Notes: generated by a model not told the origin, from the letters alone. A stretch of 64,000 nt of DNA from Leifsonia sp. SCN 70-46 (GCA_001725325.1 MEFY01000001.1:310001-374000), one strand, 5' to 3'; positions 16,681 to 25,987 are shown, counted from the stretch's first letter. Numbers and translations are program-made.

Positions 16681-18093
16681 TTATCGGGGTATCAGGATTG
16701 ATCGGTGCTCGGCGATGAGCCGCCGGTACCAGTGCGCGCTGAGCTTGGGGATGCGCTCCTGCGTGCGGTAGTCGACCCACACGAGGCCGAAGCGCTTGCT
16801 GTAGCCCTCGGCCCACTCGAAGTTGTCGAGGAACGACCACGCGTAGTACCCGCGCAGGTCGACCCCGGCCTCGATGGCGTCCGCCGCGGCGCCGAGATAG
16901 CCACGCAGGTACGCGACGCGCTCGGTGTCGACGACGTCGCCGTTGGGGTCGACGTAGTCGGCGTAGCTCGCGCCGTTCTCCGTCACGTAGACGGGCAGCG
17001 GCGTGAACTCGCGGCTCACGCGCGTGAGCACGGCCGTGAGCGAGGCGGGGATGACCGACCACCCGAACGACGTCGTCGCGGGCTCGGCCGGCACCTCGAG
17101 CACCTCGAAGGGCTGCGAGGCGTCGTGCGAGGCGATGACGCGCTGGTAGTGGTTGACGCCCGCGAAGTCGGTCGGGGCAGAGATGATGTCGAGGTCCCCG
17201 TCGAGCACGACGTCGGAGAGGCCGCGCGCGCCCAGGGTGCTCCACACGGCGGGCGAGTACTCGCCGAGGTACACGGGGTCGAGGAAGACGCGGTTGCTCG
17301 TCGCGTCGAGGCGCACGGCGGCGGCCGCATCCTCGTCGCCGTCGCTCGCCGCGACGATGTCGGTCACGATGTTCGTGATGCCCACGGATGCGCCGGGCCG
17401 GGCCGCGCGGATGCCCGCGACCGCGAGCCCGTGCGCGAGGTTGAGGTGGTGGGCGGCGTGCACGGCCGCGCGGTAGTCCGTGCGTCCGGGGGCGTGCGCT
17501 CCCTTGCCGTAGCCGAGGAACGAGCTGCACCACGGCTCGTTGAGCGTGACCCAGTCCTCGGCGAGGTCGCCGAGCGCCGTGACGACGCGCACGGCGTAGT
17601 CGGCGAAGGCGTGCGCGGTGGCGCGGGCCGGCCAGCCGCCCGCATCCTCGAGCGGCTGCGGGAGGTCCCAGTGGTAGAGCGTGACGAGCGGGCGGATGCC
17701 GCGGTCGCGCAGCCCCGCGAGCACGCCGCGGTAGAACTCGACGGCGACGGGGTTGAGGTCGCCCGCGCCGGAGGGCTGCAGGCGCGACCACGACACCGAG
17801 AGGCGGTAGTCGCCCACCCCGAGGGAGGCGAGGAGGTCGAGGTCGGACTCCCAGCGGTGGTAGTGGTCGCACGCGATGTCGCCCGTGTCGCCGTGCAGGC
17901 TCAGCCCGGGCGTGTGCGAGAAGGTGTCCCAGATGCTCGGCCCGCGTCCGCCCTCGGTCGCCGCGCCCTCGATCTGGTAGGCGGCGGTCGCGAGACCCCA
18001 GCGGAAGCCCGCCGGGAAGGTGCCGACGTTCTCGACGGAGGCCTCGGCGGAGAGCCGGGCGGCGGGAGCGGTGTCGGTCATCGTTGATCGCAT
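16681..18093 (-). CDS. GH1 beta-glucosidase
   Basis: 470 residues, normal GH1 length. Catalytic acid/base Glu186 in TLNEPW and nucleophile Glu372 in YVTENG. Other GH1 marks are FRWGLATAAYQIEGA near the N-terminus, LYHWDLPQPLED, and the aglycone-site region WSFLDNFEWAEGYSKRFG. No signal peptide, so cytoplasmic. It hydrolyses terminal beta-glucose (or a related sugar) from imported glycosides. First gene of the operon; a near-consensus promoter lies just upstream. ATG 18081 is an alternative start four codons later. Confidence 0.95.
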   Translation of the reverse strand: MRSTMTDTAPAARLSAEASVENVGTFPAGFRWGLATAAYQIEGAATEGGRGPSIWDTFSHTPGLSLHGDTGDIACDHYHRWESDLDLLASLGVGDYRLSVSWSRLQPSGAGDLNPVAVEFYRGVLAGLRDRGIRPLVTLYHWDLPQPLEDAGGWPARATAHAFADYAVRVVTALGDLAEDWVTLNEPWCSSFLGYGKGAHAPGRTDYRAAVHAAHHLNLAHGLAVAGIRAARPGASVGITNIVTDIVAASDGDEDAAAAVRLDATSNRVFLDPVYLGEYSPAVWSTLGARGLSDVVLDGDLDIISAPTDFAGVNHYQRVIASHDASQPFEVLEVPAEPATTSFGWSVIPASLTAVLTRVSREFTPLPVYVTENGASYADYVDPNGDVVDTERVAYLRGYLGAAADAIEAGVDLRGYYAWSFLDNFEWAEGYSKRFGLVWVDYRTQERIPKLSAHWYRRLIAEHRSILIPR

Positions 18094-18107
18094 TCGGTTC
18101 GTCGGTA

Positions 18108-18150
18108 CTTATTTCAAGACTTACTATAAGCCCTGTTGGAAGTATGTCAA
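18108..18150 (-). promoter_or_regulatory. Promoter and probable operator of the beta-glucoside operon
   Basis: Read on the minus strand: -35 TTGACA (18150-18145), 16-bp spacer, -10 TATAGT (18128-18123), one of the best sigma-70 matches in the window. CTTAT (18108-18112) and ATAAG (18126-18130) are inverted half-sites that embrace the start-point region, a sensible place for repressor binding. The ROK protein at the far end of the operon is the natural candidate. Promoter call is strong; operator call is inference. Confidence 0.7.
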
Positions 18151-18254
18151 GCGCGATCCGGGGGTTCTCCCCAGCGAGTTCAGCGACATCACCTAGTACC
18201 CTGACGGGAATGCCCTGACTACCTCACAGGTAGCCGACGACTGGAGCCAGCCCC

Positions 18255-18998
18255 TTGGTACACGCCGCACTCATCCCCTGGCTCGATCCCGAGTCGATCA
18301 TCACCTCGGCCGGGCCGTGGGCCCTGCTCGTCGTGTGCCTGATCGTGTTCGCCGAGACGGGGCTGCTCGTGGGCTTCCTGCTCCCCGGCGACACCCTGCT
18401 CATCATCACGGGGCTGCTCGCCTTCTACCCCGGCATCCTCATCGGCGACTTCCGGCTCGACATCTGGTGGGTGGCGCTCGCCATCGGCGTCGCGGCCTTC
18501 CTCGGGGGCGAGGTCGGGTACCTCATAGGCCATCGCGTGGGCCCGCGCATCTTCGAGCGCAAGGAGACAGGGCTGTTCTCGGTCGAGAACGTGAAGCGCA
18601 CGAACGCCTTCTTCGACCGGTTCGGCGGGCTCGCGGTCATCCTCGCGCGCTTCGTGCCCATCGTGCGCACCTTCGCCCCCGTCGCCGCGGGCGTCGGCCA
18701 CATGAACTACAAGAAGTACTCGCTCTACAACTTCATCGGCGCGATCATCTGGGGCGTCGGGCTCACGACGGCGGGCTACCTGCTCGGCTACGTGCCCGTG
18801 CTCGGCGACTTCGTGCGCTCGTACATCGATGTCATCCTGCTGTGCGCCGTCGCGATCGCCGTCATCCCGACCGTGTTCCACTACATCCAGTCGATGGTCA
18901 AGGCGCGCCGCAAGCGGGCCGCCGGCATCGTGGACGAGGCCCGGGCCGAGGCCCTCGTGCTCGACGAGAAGAAGTTCGACCAGAAGCTGGGCGACTAG
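18255..18998 (+). CDS. DedA-family membrane protein
   Basis: 247 residues from a TTG with GGAG 8 nt upstream; no other start precedes the conserved region. It has the DedA/SNARE-associated core: FAETGLLVGFLLPGDTLL, GGEVGYLIGHRVGPRIF, and ARFVPIVRTFAPVAAGVGHM, where the Arg and Pro residues are typical. Four to five membrane segments plus a charged C-terminal tail. DedA proteins are implicated in lipid carrier recycling (undecaprenyl phosphate) and membrane homeostasis. A 6-bp inverted repeat (18219-18233) lies upstream. The stop interlocks with that of the HEAT-repeat gene. Confidence 0.92.
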   Translation: MVHAALIPWLDPESIITSAGPWALLVVCLIVFAETGLLVGFLLPGDTLLIITGLLAFYPGILIGDFRLDIWWVALAIGVAAFLGGEVGYLIGHRVGPRIFERKETGLFSVENVKRTNAFFDRFGGLAVILARFVPIVRTFAPVAAGVGHMNYKKYSLYNFIGAIIWGVGLTTAGYLLGYVPVLGDFVRSYIDVILLCAVAIAVIPTVFHYIQSMVKARRKRAAGIVDEARAEALVLDEKKFDQKLGD

Positions 18999-19507
18999 CC
19001 CTTCGCGCGGATCCCGGCGATCCCCTGCTGCGCCGCCCGGCGCACATCGATCTCGGGGTCGCGCAGCAGCGGCGTGAGCGCGTCGGGGTCGTCGCCGACC
19101 TCGCCCAGCGCCCGGGCCGCGGCCGCGCGCACGCGCGCGACCTCGTCGGTGAGCAGCTCGTGGAGCTCGGCCTGCACGGGCAGCTTGCGCGTCGCGGCGA
19201 CGCGCGCCGCCATCTCGCGCACGCGCCAGGCCTGGTTCTGCAGGGCGGCCGTGACGGCAGGGGCGGCCGTGTCGTTCCACGCGTAGAGCAGGGCGCGCGT
19301 TCCCCACAGCTCGGGCCAGTAGAGCACGGGGGCGCCGTCGAGAATGCCCTGGGCGTGATCCCCGCCCACCCACAGCAGGAAGTCCTCGCCCTCGTTGTTG
19401 CCCGCGATGAGGCTGAGCGAGCGCAGCACGACGGCATCCTCGCCGAGCTCGGCTATGGCGGCGGCGATGCGCTTCTCGGGCGGGAGGTCGGTGGGGATGT
19501 CAGGCAC
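18995..19507 (-). CDS. HEAT-repeat protein
   Basis: 170 residues. The C-terminal half holds three HEAT-like helical pairs (AWRVREMAARVAATRKL, DEVARVRAAAARALGEVGDD, DPEIDVRRAAQQGIAGI). The first half is a separate alpha/beta segment with no known motif. HEAT repeats form protein-binding surfaces. The start is a GTG with TAGGGT exactly 6 nt upstream, i.e. probably leaderless. The stop shares CTAG with dedA. Role unknown. Confidence 0.75.
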   Translation of the reverse strand: MPDIPTDLPPEKRIAAAIAELGEDAVVLRSLSLIAGNNEGEDFLLWVGGDHAQGILDGAPVLYWPELWGTRALLYAWNDTAAPAVTAALQNQAWRVREMAARVAATRKLPVQAELHELLTDEVARVRAAAARALGEVGDDPDALTPLLRDPEIDVRRAAQQGIAGIRAKG

Positions 19508-19516
19508 GCACCAACC

Positions 19517-20116
19517 CTACGCGCGCGCGATCCAGATCGACTCGAGCGCCTCGCGCGCGAGCTGGGCGCGCTGGGCCGGCGTGATGACGGAGTCGACGGC
19601 GATCCCCTCCGCCTCGAGGTGGCGCAGCAGCAGCGGGTCGCGGTCGGAGATGCGCACGACCGTGCCCCCGTCGACCTCGAGCAGGAGCCGCGCGGCGGGC
19701 CGCCGCACGGTGCCGTCGGCTCCGGGGATGGGGTCGCCGTGCGGATCCCGCACGGGATGCCCGAGCTGGGCGTCGATCGCGTCGAGCAGCTTGTCGCTCA
19801 TGGCGTGCTCGAGCACCTCCGCCTCGTCGTGCACCTCGTCCCACCGGTACCCGATCGCCTCGACGAGCCACGTCTCGATGAGGCGGTGGCGGCGCAGCAT
19901 CCTCAGGGCGAGCGCCGTGCCCTCCTTCGTGAGCTCGACGGCTCCGTACGGCTCGTGCACGACCAGATCCTGTGCGACGAGCTTCTTGACCATCTCGGTG
20001 ACCGAGGATGCCGCGAGCCCGAGCCGCGCCGCGAGCGCGCCCGTCGTGATGGGGGTCGACTGCCACTCGGTGTGCGAGTAGATGACCTTGAGGTAGTCCT
20101 CGACGACGGAGTTCAC
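19517..20116 (-). CDS. mntR: DtxR/MntR-family metalloregulator
   Basis: 199 residues from a GTG overlapping the mntH stop (GTGA). N-terminal winged helix (ITTGALAARLGLAASSVTEMVKKL), then the metal-binding and dimerisation region with HDEAEVLEHAMSDKL, and a C-terminal SH3-like segment (residues ~130-199). The family represses metal uptake when loaded with Mn or Fe. Co-transcription with an NRAMP Mn transporter makes Mn the likely metal. Its probable operators are the two TTTCGG-N4-CCGAAA palindromes at the mntH promoter (21330-21375), giving feedback on the whole operon. Confidence 0.88.
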   Translation of the reverse strand: MNSVVEDYLKVIYSHTEWQSTPITTGALAARLGLAASSVTEMVKKLVAQDLVVHEPYGAVELTKEGTALALRMLRRHRLIETWLVEAIGYRWDEVHDEAEVLEHAMSDKLLDAIDAQLGHPVRDPHGDPIPGADGTVRRPAARLLLEVDGGTVVRISDRDPLLLRHLEAEGIAVDSVITPAQRAQLAREALESIWIARA

Positions 20117-21339
20117 GAGCCGCTCACCACGAGCACGATGAGCAGCACGTTGAGCACGGTGATGAGCACGGCAGACGTCCAGCCCGCGACGCGCAGCCAC
20201 GGCCGGTTGACGAACTCGCCCATCACCGACCGCGAGCTCGCGAGGTGCACGAGCGGGATGAGCGCGAACGGGATGCCGAAGCTCAGCACCACCTGGCTGA
20301 GCACGAGGGCGCGCGTGGGGTCGAACCCGATGCCGAGCACGATGAGCGCCGGGATGAGGGTGATGACCCGTCTGGCCAGCAGCGGCACGCGCACCTTGAG
20401 CAGCCCGCCCATGATCGCCGAGCCCGCGTAGGTGCCCACGCTCGTCGAGGCGAGGCCGGAGGCGAGCAGGCCGATGGCGAACACGACGCCCACCGCGGGC
20501 CCGAGCGTCGAGACGACCGCGGCGTGCGCCCCCTCGATGCTGTCGGTGCCGTCGATGCCGCGCAGCGCCGACGCCGCGAGCAGGAGCATGGAGATGTTCA
20601 CGGCGCCCGCGATGAGCAGGGCGGCGCCCACGTCCCACCGCGTGGCGCGCAGCAGGCGCGAGATGCGCGCGGGGTCGGACGAGACGCCGTGCCGGTCGCG
20701 CGCGAGCGCGGAGTGCAGGTAGATGGCGTGCGGCATGACGGTCGCGCCGAGCATGCTCGTCGCGAGCAGCACCGAGTCGGTGCCCTCGAAGCGCGGCAGG
20801 ATGCCCGCGACCGCCTGCCCCGCATCGACGCCCGTGAACGCCAGCCCCGTCATGAAGCCGACGACGATGACGCCCAGCAGCACGATGATGACGACCTCGA
20901 AGGAGCGCTGCCCGCGCCACGACTGCACGCCCAGCAGCACCATCGACGCGATGCCGACGATGATGCCGCCCGCGAGCAGTGGCACGCCGAACAGCAGGTG
21001 GAGGGCGATGGCCCCGCCGAGCACCTCGGCCACGTCGGTCGCGGCGGCGACGAGCTCGGCCTGCACCCAGTAGGCGCGGCGCGGACCGTCCTTGAGGCGG
21101 GCGCCCAGCAGCTCGGGCAGGCTGTGCCCGGTGACGAGGCCGACCTTCGCCGACTGGTATTGCACGAGCACCGCAATCGCGTTGGCGACGATGAGCACCC
21201 ACAGCAGGAGGTAGCCGTAGCGGGCGCCCGCCGTGAGGTTGGCGGCGACGTTGCCGGGGTCGACGTAGGCGATCGCGGCGACGAACGCGGGCCCGAGCGC
21301 GACGAGGGTCGCGCGGGCGGGGGCTGACGTTTTCGGCAC
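20113..21339 (-). CDS. mntH: NRAMP-type Mn(2+) transporter
   Basis: 408 residues with 11 hydrophobic segments. NRAMP signatures: the metal-binding DPGN in YVDPGNVAAN and the MPH of TSMLGATVMPHAIYLHS. It imports Mn (or Fe) with protons across the cytoplasmic membrane. The GTG at 21339 is the only start before the conserved GPAFVAAIAYVDPGN, and it lies inside an operator palindrome with TACATT 6 nt upstream, so the mRNA should be leaderless. The mntR-like regulator follows with a 4-nt overlap. Confidence 0.94.
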   Translation of the reverse strand: MPKTSAPARATLVALGPAFVAAIAYVDPGNVAANLTAGARYGYLLLWVLIVANAIAVLVQYQSAKVGLVTGHSLPELLGARLKDGPRRAYWVQAELVAAATDVAEVLGGAIALHLLFGVPLLAGGIIVGIASMVLLGVQSWRGQRSFEVVIIVLLGVIVVGFMTGLAFTGVDAGQAVAGILPRFEGTDSVLLATSMLGATVMPHAIYLHSALARDRHGVSSDPARISRLLRATRWDVGAALLIAGAVNISMLLLAASALRGIDGTDSIEGAHAAVVSTLGPAVGVVFAIGLLASGLASTSVGTYAGSAIMGGLLKVRVPLLARRVITLIPALIVLGIGFDPTRALVLSQVVLSFGIPFALIPLVHLASSRSVMGEFVNRPWLRVAGWTSAVLITVLNVLLIVLVVSGS

Positions 21340-21375
21340 ACCGAAAATGTATACCGAATTTCGGCGAACCGAAAT
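21327..21375 (-). promoter_or_regulatory. mntH promoter with two metalloregulator boxes
   Basis: Two palindromes of the same type: TTTTCGG-N4-CCGAAAA (21330-21347) and ATTTCGG-N4-CCGAAAT (21358-21375), centres 28 bp apart. Between them, on the minus strand, is a -10 element TACATT ending 6 nt before the GTG. The upstream box covers the -35 region and the downstream box covers the transcription and translation start. The first palindrome extends to 10-bp arms with one mismatch. This fits repression by the co-encoded MntR. Confidence 0.8.
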
Positions 21376-21452
21376 GTTCGTGTCTCGCTGAGTTGCCCGA
21401 GTGGCGCACATGTGCACGACTCGCGCAACTCTGCGAGGCACGAGGAGATCGG

Positions 21453-22088
21453 CTACTCCCCCAGCAGCTCCCGCCGCACCGTGGGCATGATCGCCGCGAA
21501 CGCGAGAGCGCGATGCGATATCGCGTTCTTCTCCTCGGGCCGCAGCTCCGCCGAGCTCACCGTGAGGCCCGCGGGCGTGAAGATCGGGTCGTAGCCGAAT
21601 CCGTTCGGGCCCGAGGGCTCGTGCAGGATCGAGCCCTGCCAGATGCCCAGCTCGACGAACTCGCGGGCCGGCTCCGCCGGGGCATCCGGGCCCACCGACC
21701 CGACGGGCGGGGGCACGACGAGGGCGGCCGCGCACGTGAAGTGGGCCGCGCGGTTCGGCTCGTCGCCCAGGTTGGCGAGCAGCAGCTCGAGGTTGTCGCG
21801 GTCGACGCGCGTGCCGGCGTAGCGGGCCGAGTGGATGCCCGGCGCCCCGCCGAGCGCGTCGACCGAGATGCCGGAGTCGTCGGCGATCGACGGCAGCCCC
21901 GTGTGCTGCGCCGCGGCGCGCGCCTTGATGAGGGCGTTCGCCTCGAACGTGTCGCCGTCCTCCACGGGCTCCGGCCCGTCGTAGCCGACGAGCTCGATGC
22001 CCTCGAGCAGGTCGCCGAGGATGGCCCGCAGCTCCTCGACCTTGTGCGCGTTGTGCGTCGCGAGCACGAGCCTAGGCAAGGGCCTCAC
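21453..22088 (-). CDS. rdgB: XTP/dITP pyrophosphatase (HAM1/RdgB)
   Basis: About 211 residues. The family start [17 protein letters not shown] is followed by [15 protein letters not shown], the catalytic-site [25 protein letters not shown], and the C-terminal [10 protein letters not shown] and SHRALAF. It hydrolyses XTP, ITP and dITP to monophosphates, cleaning the nucleotide pool. It overlaps rph by 17 nt if the GTG at 22088 is used; TTG 22079 or GTG 22067 are possible alternatives. Usual partner of rph in actinobacteria. Confidence 0.94.
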   Translation of the reverse strand: MRPLPRLVLATHNAHKVEELRAILGDLLEGIELVGYDGPEPVEDGDTFEANALIKARAAAQHTGLPSIADDSGISVDALGGAPGIHSARYAGTRVDRDNLELLLANLGDEPNRAAHFTCAAALVVPPPVGSVGPDAPAEPAREFVELGIWQGSILHEPSGPNGFGYDPIFTPAGLTVSSAELRPEEKNAISHRALAFAAIMPTVRRELLGE

Positions 22089-22794
22089 CCTGCAGGCGCG
22101 TGAGCTGCTCGGTGCCGCCGAGCGCGAGGTCGAGCAGGGAGTCGAGCTCGCGGCGGTCGAAGGGCGCGCCCTCCGCGGTGCCCTGCACCTCGACGAAGAG
22201 GCCGCGGCCCGTGACGACGACGTTCATGTCGGTCTCGGCGCGCACATCCTCGACGTAGGCGAGGTCGAGCAGCGGCTCGCCGTCGATGATCCCGACGCTC
22301 ACGGCGGCGACGCTGTCGTGCAGCGCCTTCGCGTTCTTGCCGATGAACCCCTTGGAGCGGCCCCACTCGATGGCGTCGGCGAGCGCGACATAGGCGCCCG
22401 TGATGGCCGCCGTGCGCGTGCCGCCGTCGGCCTGCAGCACGTCGCAGTCGATGACGATGGTGTTCTCGCCCAGCGCCTTCGTGTCGATGACGGCGCGCAG
22501 CGAGCGGCCGATGAGGCGCGAGATCTCGTGCGTGCGGCCGCCGATGCGGCCCTTGACCGACTCGCGGTCCATGCGCTCGTTGGTGCTGCGCGGCAGCATC
22601 GAGTACTCGGCGGTGACCCAGCCCTTGCCCTTGCCCGTGAGCCAGCGCGGCACGCCGTTCGTGAAGGATGCCGTGCACAGCACCTTCGTGTTGCCGAAGG
22701 AGATGAGGGCGCTGCCCTCGGCCTGCGCGCTCCACCCCCGCTCGATCGTGATCTCGCGGAGCTGGTTGGCCTCGCGGCCGTCGTGCCTCGTCAT
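22072..22794 (-). CDS. rph: Ribonuclease PH
   Basis: 240 residues. RNase PH signatures: [46 protein letters not shown], and [19 protein letters not shown]. It trims the 3' end of tRNA precursors using phosphate. The ATG overlaps the murI stop (ATGA) and rdgB follows, giving the murI-rph-rdgB order common in actinobacteria. Confidence 0.96.
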   Translation of the reverse strand: MTRHDGREANQLREITIERGWSAQAEGSALISFGNTKVLCTASFTNGVPRWLTGKGKGWVTAEYSMLPRSTNERMDRESVKGRIGGRTHEISRLIGRSLRAVIDTKALGENTIVIDCDVLQADGGTRTAAITGAYVALADAIEWGRSKGFIGKNAKALHDSVAAVSVGIIDGEPLLDLAYVEDVRAETDMNVVVTGRGLFVEVQGTAEGAPFDRRELDSLLDLALGGTEQLTRLQGEALA

Positions 22795-23624
22795 CGTGCT
22801 TCTCTCTGGATAGGGATGGAACCGGTCTCGAACGTCTCGACGCTCAACACCTCGGGGATGAACCGCGCGGCGAGCCGCTTGAACGCCGCGGTGTCGGCTG
22901 TGGCCTCGAACTCGTGCCGCGGGGCGGAGGTCGCCGTGCGCTCGAGCCCGTGCGCGACGAGCGTGCGGTACACGTCGTACGCGGTCTCCTCGGCGCTCGA
23001 CACGAGCGTCACCGACTCCCCCATGACGTACTGGATGGCCGCCGACATGAGCGGGTAGTGCGTGCAGCCGAGCACGAGGGTGTCGATGTCGGCATCCTTG
23101 AGGGGCGCGAGGTACTCCTCGGCGACGCCGAACAGCTCGGGGCCGCTCGTGATGCCCGCCTCCACGAACTCGACGAACCGCGGGCACGCCCGCGTGAACA
23201 GCTGGAGGCCGGATGCTGCGGCGAAGGCATCCTCGTAGGCCTTCGACTTGATGGTGCCGACGGTGCCGATCACCCCGACGCGCCCGTTGCGGGTCTGGCG
23301 CACCGCCGTGCGGACCGCGGGCTGGATGACCTCGACCACGGGGATGCCGTAGCCGTCGGTGAAGCGCTCGCGGGCATCCCGCAGCATGGCCGCCGACGCG
23401 GTGTTGCACGCGATGACGAGCGCCTTGACGCCCTGGGCGACGAGGTCGTCCATGACGGCGAGCGCGTAGCCGCGCACCTCGGCGATGGGCTTCGGGCCGT
23501 ACGGCGTGTGCGCGGTGTCGCCCACGTAGAGGATCGACTCGCGCGGCAGCTGGTCGATGATCGCCCGGGCGACGGTGAGGCCGCCGACGCCCGAGTCGAA
23601 GACTCCGATCGGCGCGTCGCTCAT
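22791..23624 (-). CDS. murI: Glutamate racemase
   Basis: 277 residues. The two catalytic cysteines are Cys73 in ACNTASA and Cys187 in GCTHYPL. The start [18 protein letters not shown] and [11 protein letters not shown] are family hallmarks. It makes D-glutamate for peptidoglycan in the cytoplasm. TAACCT lies 7 nt before the ATG with no ribosome site, so it is probably leaderless. First gene of murI-rph-rdgB, divergent from pncB. Confidence 0.96.
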   Translation of the reverse strand: MSDAPIGVFDSGVGGLTVARAIIDQLPRESILYVGDTAHTPYGPKPIAEVRGYALAVMDDLVAQGVKALVIACNTASAAMLRDARERFTDGYGIPVVEVIQPAVRTAVRQTRNGRVGVIGTVGTIKSKAYEDAFAAASGLQLFTRACPRFVEFVEAGITSGPELFGVAEEYLAPLKDADIDTLVLGCTHYPLMSAAIQYVMGESVTLVSSAEETAYDVYRTLVAHGLERTATSAPRHEFEATADTAAFKRLAARFIPEVLSVETFETGSIPIQREAR

Positions 23625-23650
23625 TCCACCGAGGTTACTAGTCTCTTGAT

Positions 23651-24946
23651 ATGAGTTCCGCTCTCCTGACCGACCGCTACGAACTGACGATGCTCGACGC
23701 CGCGATCGGCAGCGGCACGCACGACCGCGAGTGCGTGTTCGAGGTGTTCGCGCGGCGGCTGCCCGACACCCGCCGCTACGGCGTCGTCGCGGGCACGGGC
23801 CGGCTGCTCTCCCTGCTCGAGGACTTCCGCTTCGGGGATGCCGAGCTCGACTGGCTCCGGTCCGCCCAGGTCGTTCGTCCCACGACCCTCGACTGGCTCG
23901 CCGACTACCGCTTCCGCGGGAACATCACGGGCTATCAGGAGGGCGACCTGTACTTCCCCGGCTCCCCCATCCTCGTCGTCGACGGCACGTTCGCCGAGGC
24001 GGTCATCCTCGAGACCCTCACCCTGAGCGTGCTCAACTACGACTCCGCCGTCGCGTCGGCCGCCTCGCGCATGGTGTCGGCCGCGGGCGGTCGGCCGCTC
24101 GCCGAGATGGGGTCGCGCCGCACGGGCGAGCAGTCCGCGATCGCGGCGGCGCGGGCGGCGTTCATCGTGGGGTTCGGGGCCACGAGCAACCTCGAGGCCG
24201 GGCGCTCGTGGGGCATCCCGACCATGGGGACCGCCGCTCACTCGTTCACCCTCCTGCACGACAGCGAGGAGGCGGCGTTCCAGGCCCAGGTCGACGCCCT
24301 CGGCCCCGGCACGACGCTGCTCGTCGACACGTACGACATCCCGAACGCCGTCGAGCTCGCCGTCAAGGTCGCGGGCACGGGCCTCGGCGCCGTGCGCATC
24401 GATTCGGGCGACCTGCCCGCGCAGGTCGCCGCCGTGCGCGCCCAGCTCGACTCGCTCGGCGCCACGGGCACGCGCATCACCGTCACCAACGACCTCGACG
24501 AGTACACGATCGCGGCCCTGCGCGCCGCGCCCGTCGACTCGTTCGGGGTCGGCACCTCCGTCGTCACTGGTTCGGGCGAGCCCGCCTCCGGCATGGTCTA
24601 CAAGCTCGTCGCGCACAAGGATGCGGCCGGCGACTGGGTCAGCGTCGCGAAGAAGTCCGCGGCCAAGGCCACCGTCGGCGGGCGCAAGCACCCCGTGCGC
24701 ACCCTGCACCCCTCGGGCCGCGCGAAGGAGGAGACCATCTACGTCGACGAGGAGGTGCCCGCGGGCACGACGGCGCGGCCCCTCCTCGTGCCGCTGGTCA
24801 CGGGCGGGGAGGTCGACGCGAGCTACACCGGCCCCGACGGCACGCGCCTCGCCCGCGAGCACCACGAGCAGGCCATCGCCGAGCTGCCGGACGACGCCTT
24901 CCGCCTCAGCCGCGGGGAGCCCGCGCTGCCGACGGTGTACGTGTAG
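23651..24946 (+). CDS. pncB: Nicotinate phosphoribosyltransferase
   Basis: 431 residues. NAPRTase features: [18 protein letters not shown] at the N-terminus, [36 protein letters not shown], the catalytic-region [14 protein letters not shown], and [16 protein letters not shown]. It converts nicotinate and PRPP, with ATP, to nicotinate mononucleotide in NAD salvage. TAGTCT sits 6 nt before the ATG, a leaderless arrangement. The stop lies 10 nt from the left arm of the inverted repeat around the next gene. Confidence 0.95.
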   Translation: MSSALLTDRYELTMLDAAIGSGTHDRECVFEVFARRLPDTRRYGVVAGTGRLLSLLEDFRFGDAELDWLRSAQVVRPTTLDWLADYRFRGNITGYQEGDLYFPGSPILVVDGTFAEAVILETLTLSVLNYDSAVASAASRMVSAAGGRPLAEMGSRRTGEQSAIAAARAAFIVGFGATSNLEAGRSWGIPTMGTAAHSFTLLHDSEEAAFQAQVDALGPGTTLLVDTYDIPNAVELAVKVAGTGLGAVRIDSGDLPAQVAAVRAQLDSLGATGTRITVTNDLDEYTIAALRAAPVDSFGVGTSVVTGSGEPASGMVYKLVAHKDAAGDWVSVAKKSAAKATVGGRKHPVRTLHPSGRAKEETIYVDEEVPAGTTARPLLVPLVTGGEVDASYTGPDGTRLAREHHEQAIAELPDDAFRLSRGEPALPTVYV

Positions 24947-24955
24947 CGGCGCGCC

Positions 24956-25018
24956 GCGGTTTGCCCCACATCGGGGTTATCAACGCTCGATAGGCCCGAT
25001 TCGAGGCAACCGGCGAGG
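24956..25018 (+). repeat. Left arm of a 63-bp imperfect inverted repeat
   Basis: 63 bp that match the reverse complement of 25988-26050 at 46 of 63 positions without gaps. The first ten bases (GCGGTTTGCC) are identical, as is CGATAGGCCCG further in. The arm begins 10 bp after the pncB stop and contains the 3' end of the AbiEi/DUF559 gene (its IGPIER terminus is encoded here). With the right arm it brackets that gene completely. Confidence 0.75.
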
Positions 25019-25939
25019 ATGTCCGAGCCAGCCCCGAGCCCGCAGACGCCGGGCGACCCTGCCGACGAGCTCGGCGGGACGACCGTAGAGGTCGTCAGCG
25101 GTCGCCCTCACCACGACCCAGCCCTCATCGGCCAAGCGCTCAGCGCGGCGCACATCCCTTCGGTACGTGTCGACTCTCCGATGGTGGTCGCCCTCGTACT
25201 CATAGGCGACGCGGAAGTCCCGCCAGGACGCGTCCGGCAGGGCGACGAACGATCCGCGCGCGTCGTCGACGGGTTCGTTGATGGCGGGGTCTGGGAGTCC
25301 GGCTAGCCGGAAGAGCACGAGGCTGAGAGACTCCGGCCTCGACAACGGCCCGACCACGATGTGCTCGAGGGCACGTCGCCGCGCGACGGCCCCCGCGGAC
25401 GACGCCGCGCGCTCGTGCGCTCGCACGAGGTCATCCCGGGAGGCGAGCGGGAGGACGGACTCGAACGGCAGGCCCGTGACGATGAAGTCACCCACTGCCG
25501 CCAGATCCCACCACGGGAGGATCGTCGAGAGGTGCGTCCAGGTCACCTCCGGAGAGGTGACCCGCAACCCACCGACCACCCGGACGTCCTCAGGGACGAG
25601 CGGATGGGTGTGGCCTCGCACTCCGCGGCCGCGCGCGGCCCGGACGCCCACCGGGGACGTCACGTGCACGAGGGTCGGGCCGAGCAGCATCGGGAGGGGC
25701 ATCCGCCACAACGTCGCAGCGGTCACGTGGCTGAACACGTCGCCGTCCCGCATGCGCGCCCCGTAGGCGCGGCAGACCGCCTCCGTCCCGACCGGAGGGG
25801 ACGTAGCACGAACACCGTGGAACGGGCGGACGAGATCGCGCGCCCTCAAACGGTCGTGGCTGACTCCGGCCCCGGCCGCATCCCGCACATTGAACACCGC
25901 GCCGAGGGCGGGTGGCAGCTCTTGCGGCGTTCGCGGCAC
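24980..25939 (-). CDS. AbiEi-like/DUF559 protein between inverted repeats
   Basis: 319 residues. The first ~100 residues resemble the AbiEi antitoxin-type winged N-terminus (VSHDRLRARDLVRPFHGVRA, then DVFSHVTAATLWRMPLP). The C-terminal ~110 are a DUF559/Vsr-like nuclease fold with VAYEYEGDHHR, RRDVRRAERLADEGW and VVRATADDL, where Glu, Asp and His line up as in restriction-like endonucleases. No toxin partner (AbiEii) is adjacent. The GTG start is inside a perfect hairpin (25933-25954) and has an in-frame TGA 6 nt upstream, so it is the only possible start near the domain. Such orphan genes are common in Microbacteriaceae; function unproven. Confidence 0.8.
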   Translation of the reverse strand: MPRTPQELPPALGAVFNVRDAAGAGVSHDRLRARDLVRPFHGVRATSPPVGTEAVCRAYGARMRDGDVFSHVTAATLWRMPLPMLLGPTLVHVTSPVGVRAARGRGVRGHTHPLVPEDVRVVGGLRVTSPEVTWTHLSTILPWWDLAAVGDFIVTGLPFESVLPLASRDDLVRAHERAASSAGAVARRRALEHIVVGPLSRPESLSLVLFRLAGLPDPAINEPVDDARGSFVALPDASWRDFRVAYEYEGDHHRRVDTYRRDVRRAERLADEGWVVVRATADDLYGRPAELVGRVARRLRARGWLGHPRRLPRIGPIER

Positions 25940-25954
25940 CCTTCAGGGTGCCGC
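25933..25954. promoter_or_regulatory. Hairpin enclosing the GTG start of the DUF559 gene
   Basis: GCGGCACCC and GGGTGCCGC are perfect 9-bp arms with the 4-nt loop TTCA. The GTG start codon of the AbiEi/DUF559 gene lies in the left arm. In the mRNA this stem would hide the start codon, so translation may be very low or regulated. It may instead be a structural remnant of a cassette end. Confidence 0.6.
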
Positions 25955-25987
25955 GCGGCGTAGATCCGAGAGTCCGATCATCCACAG

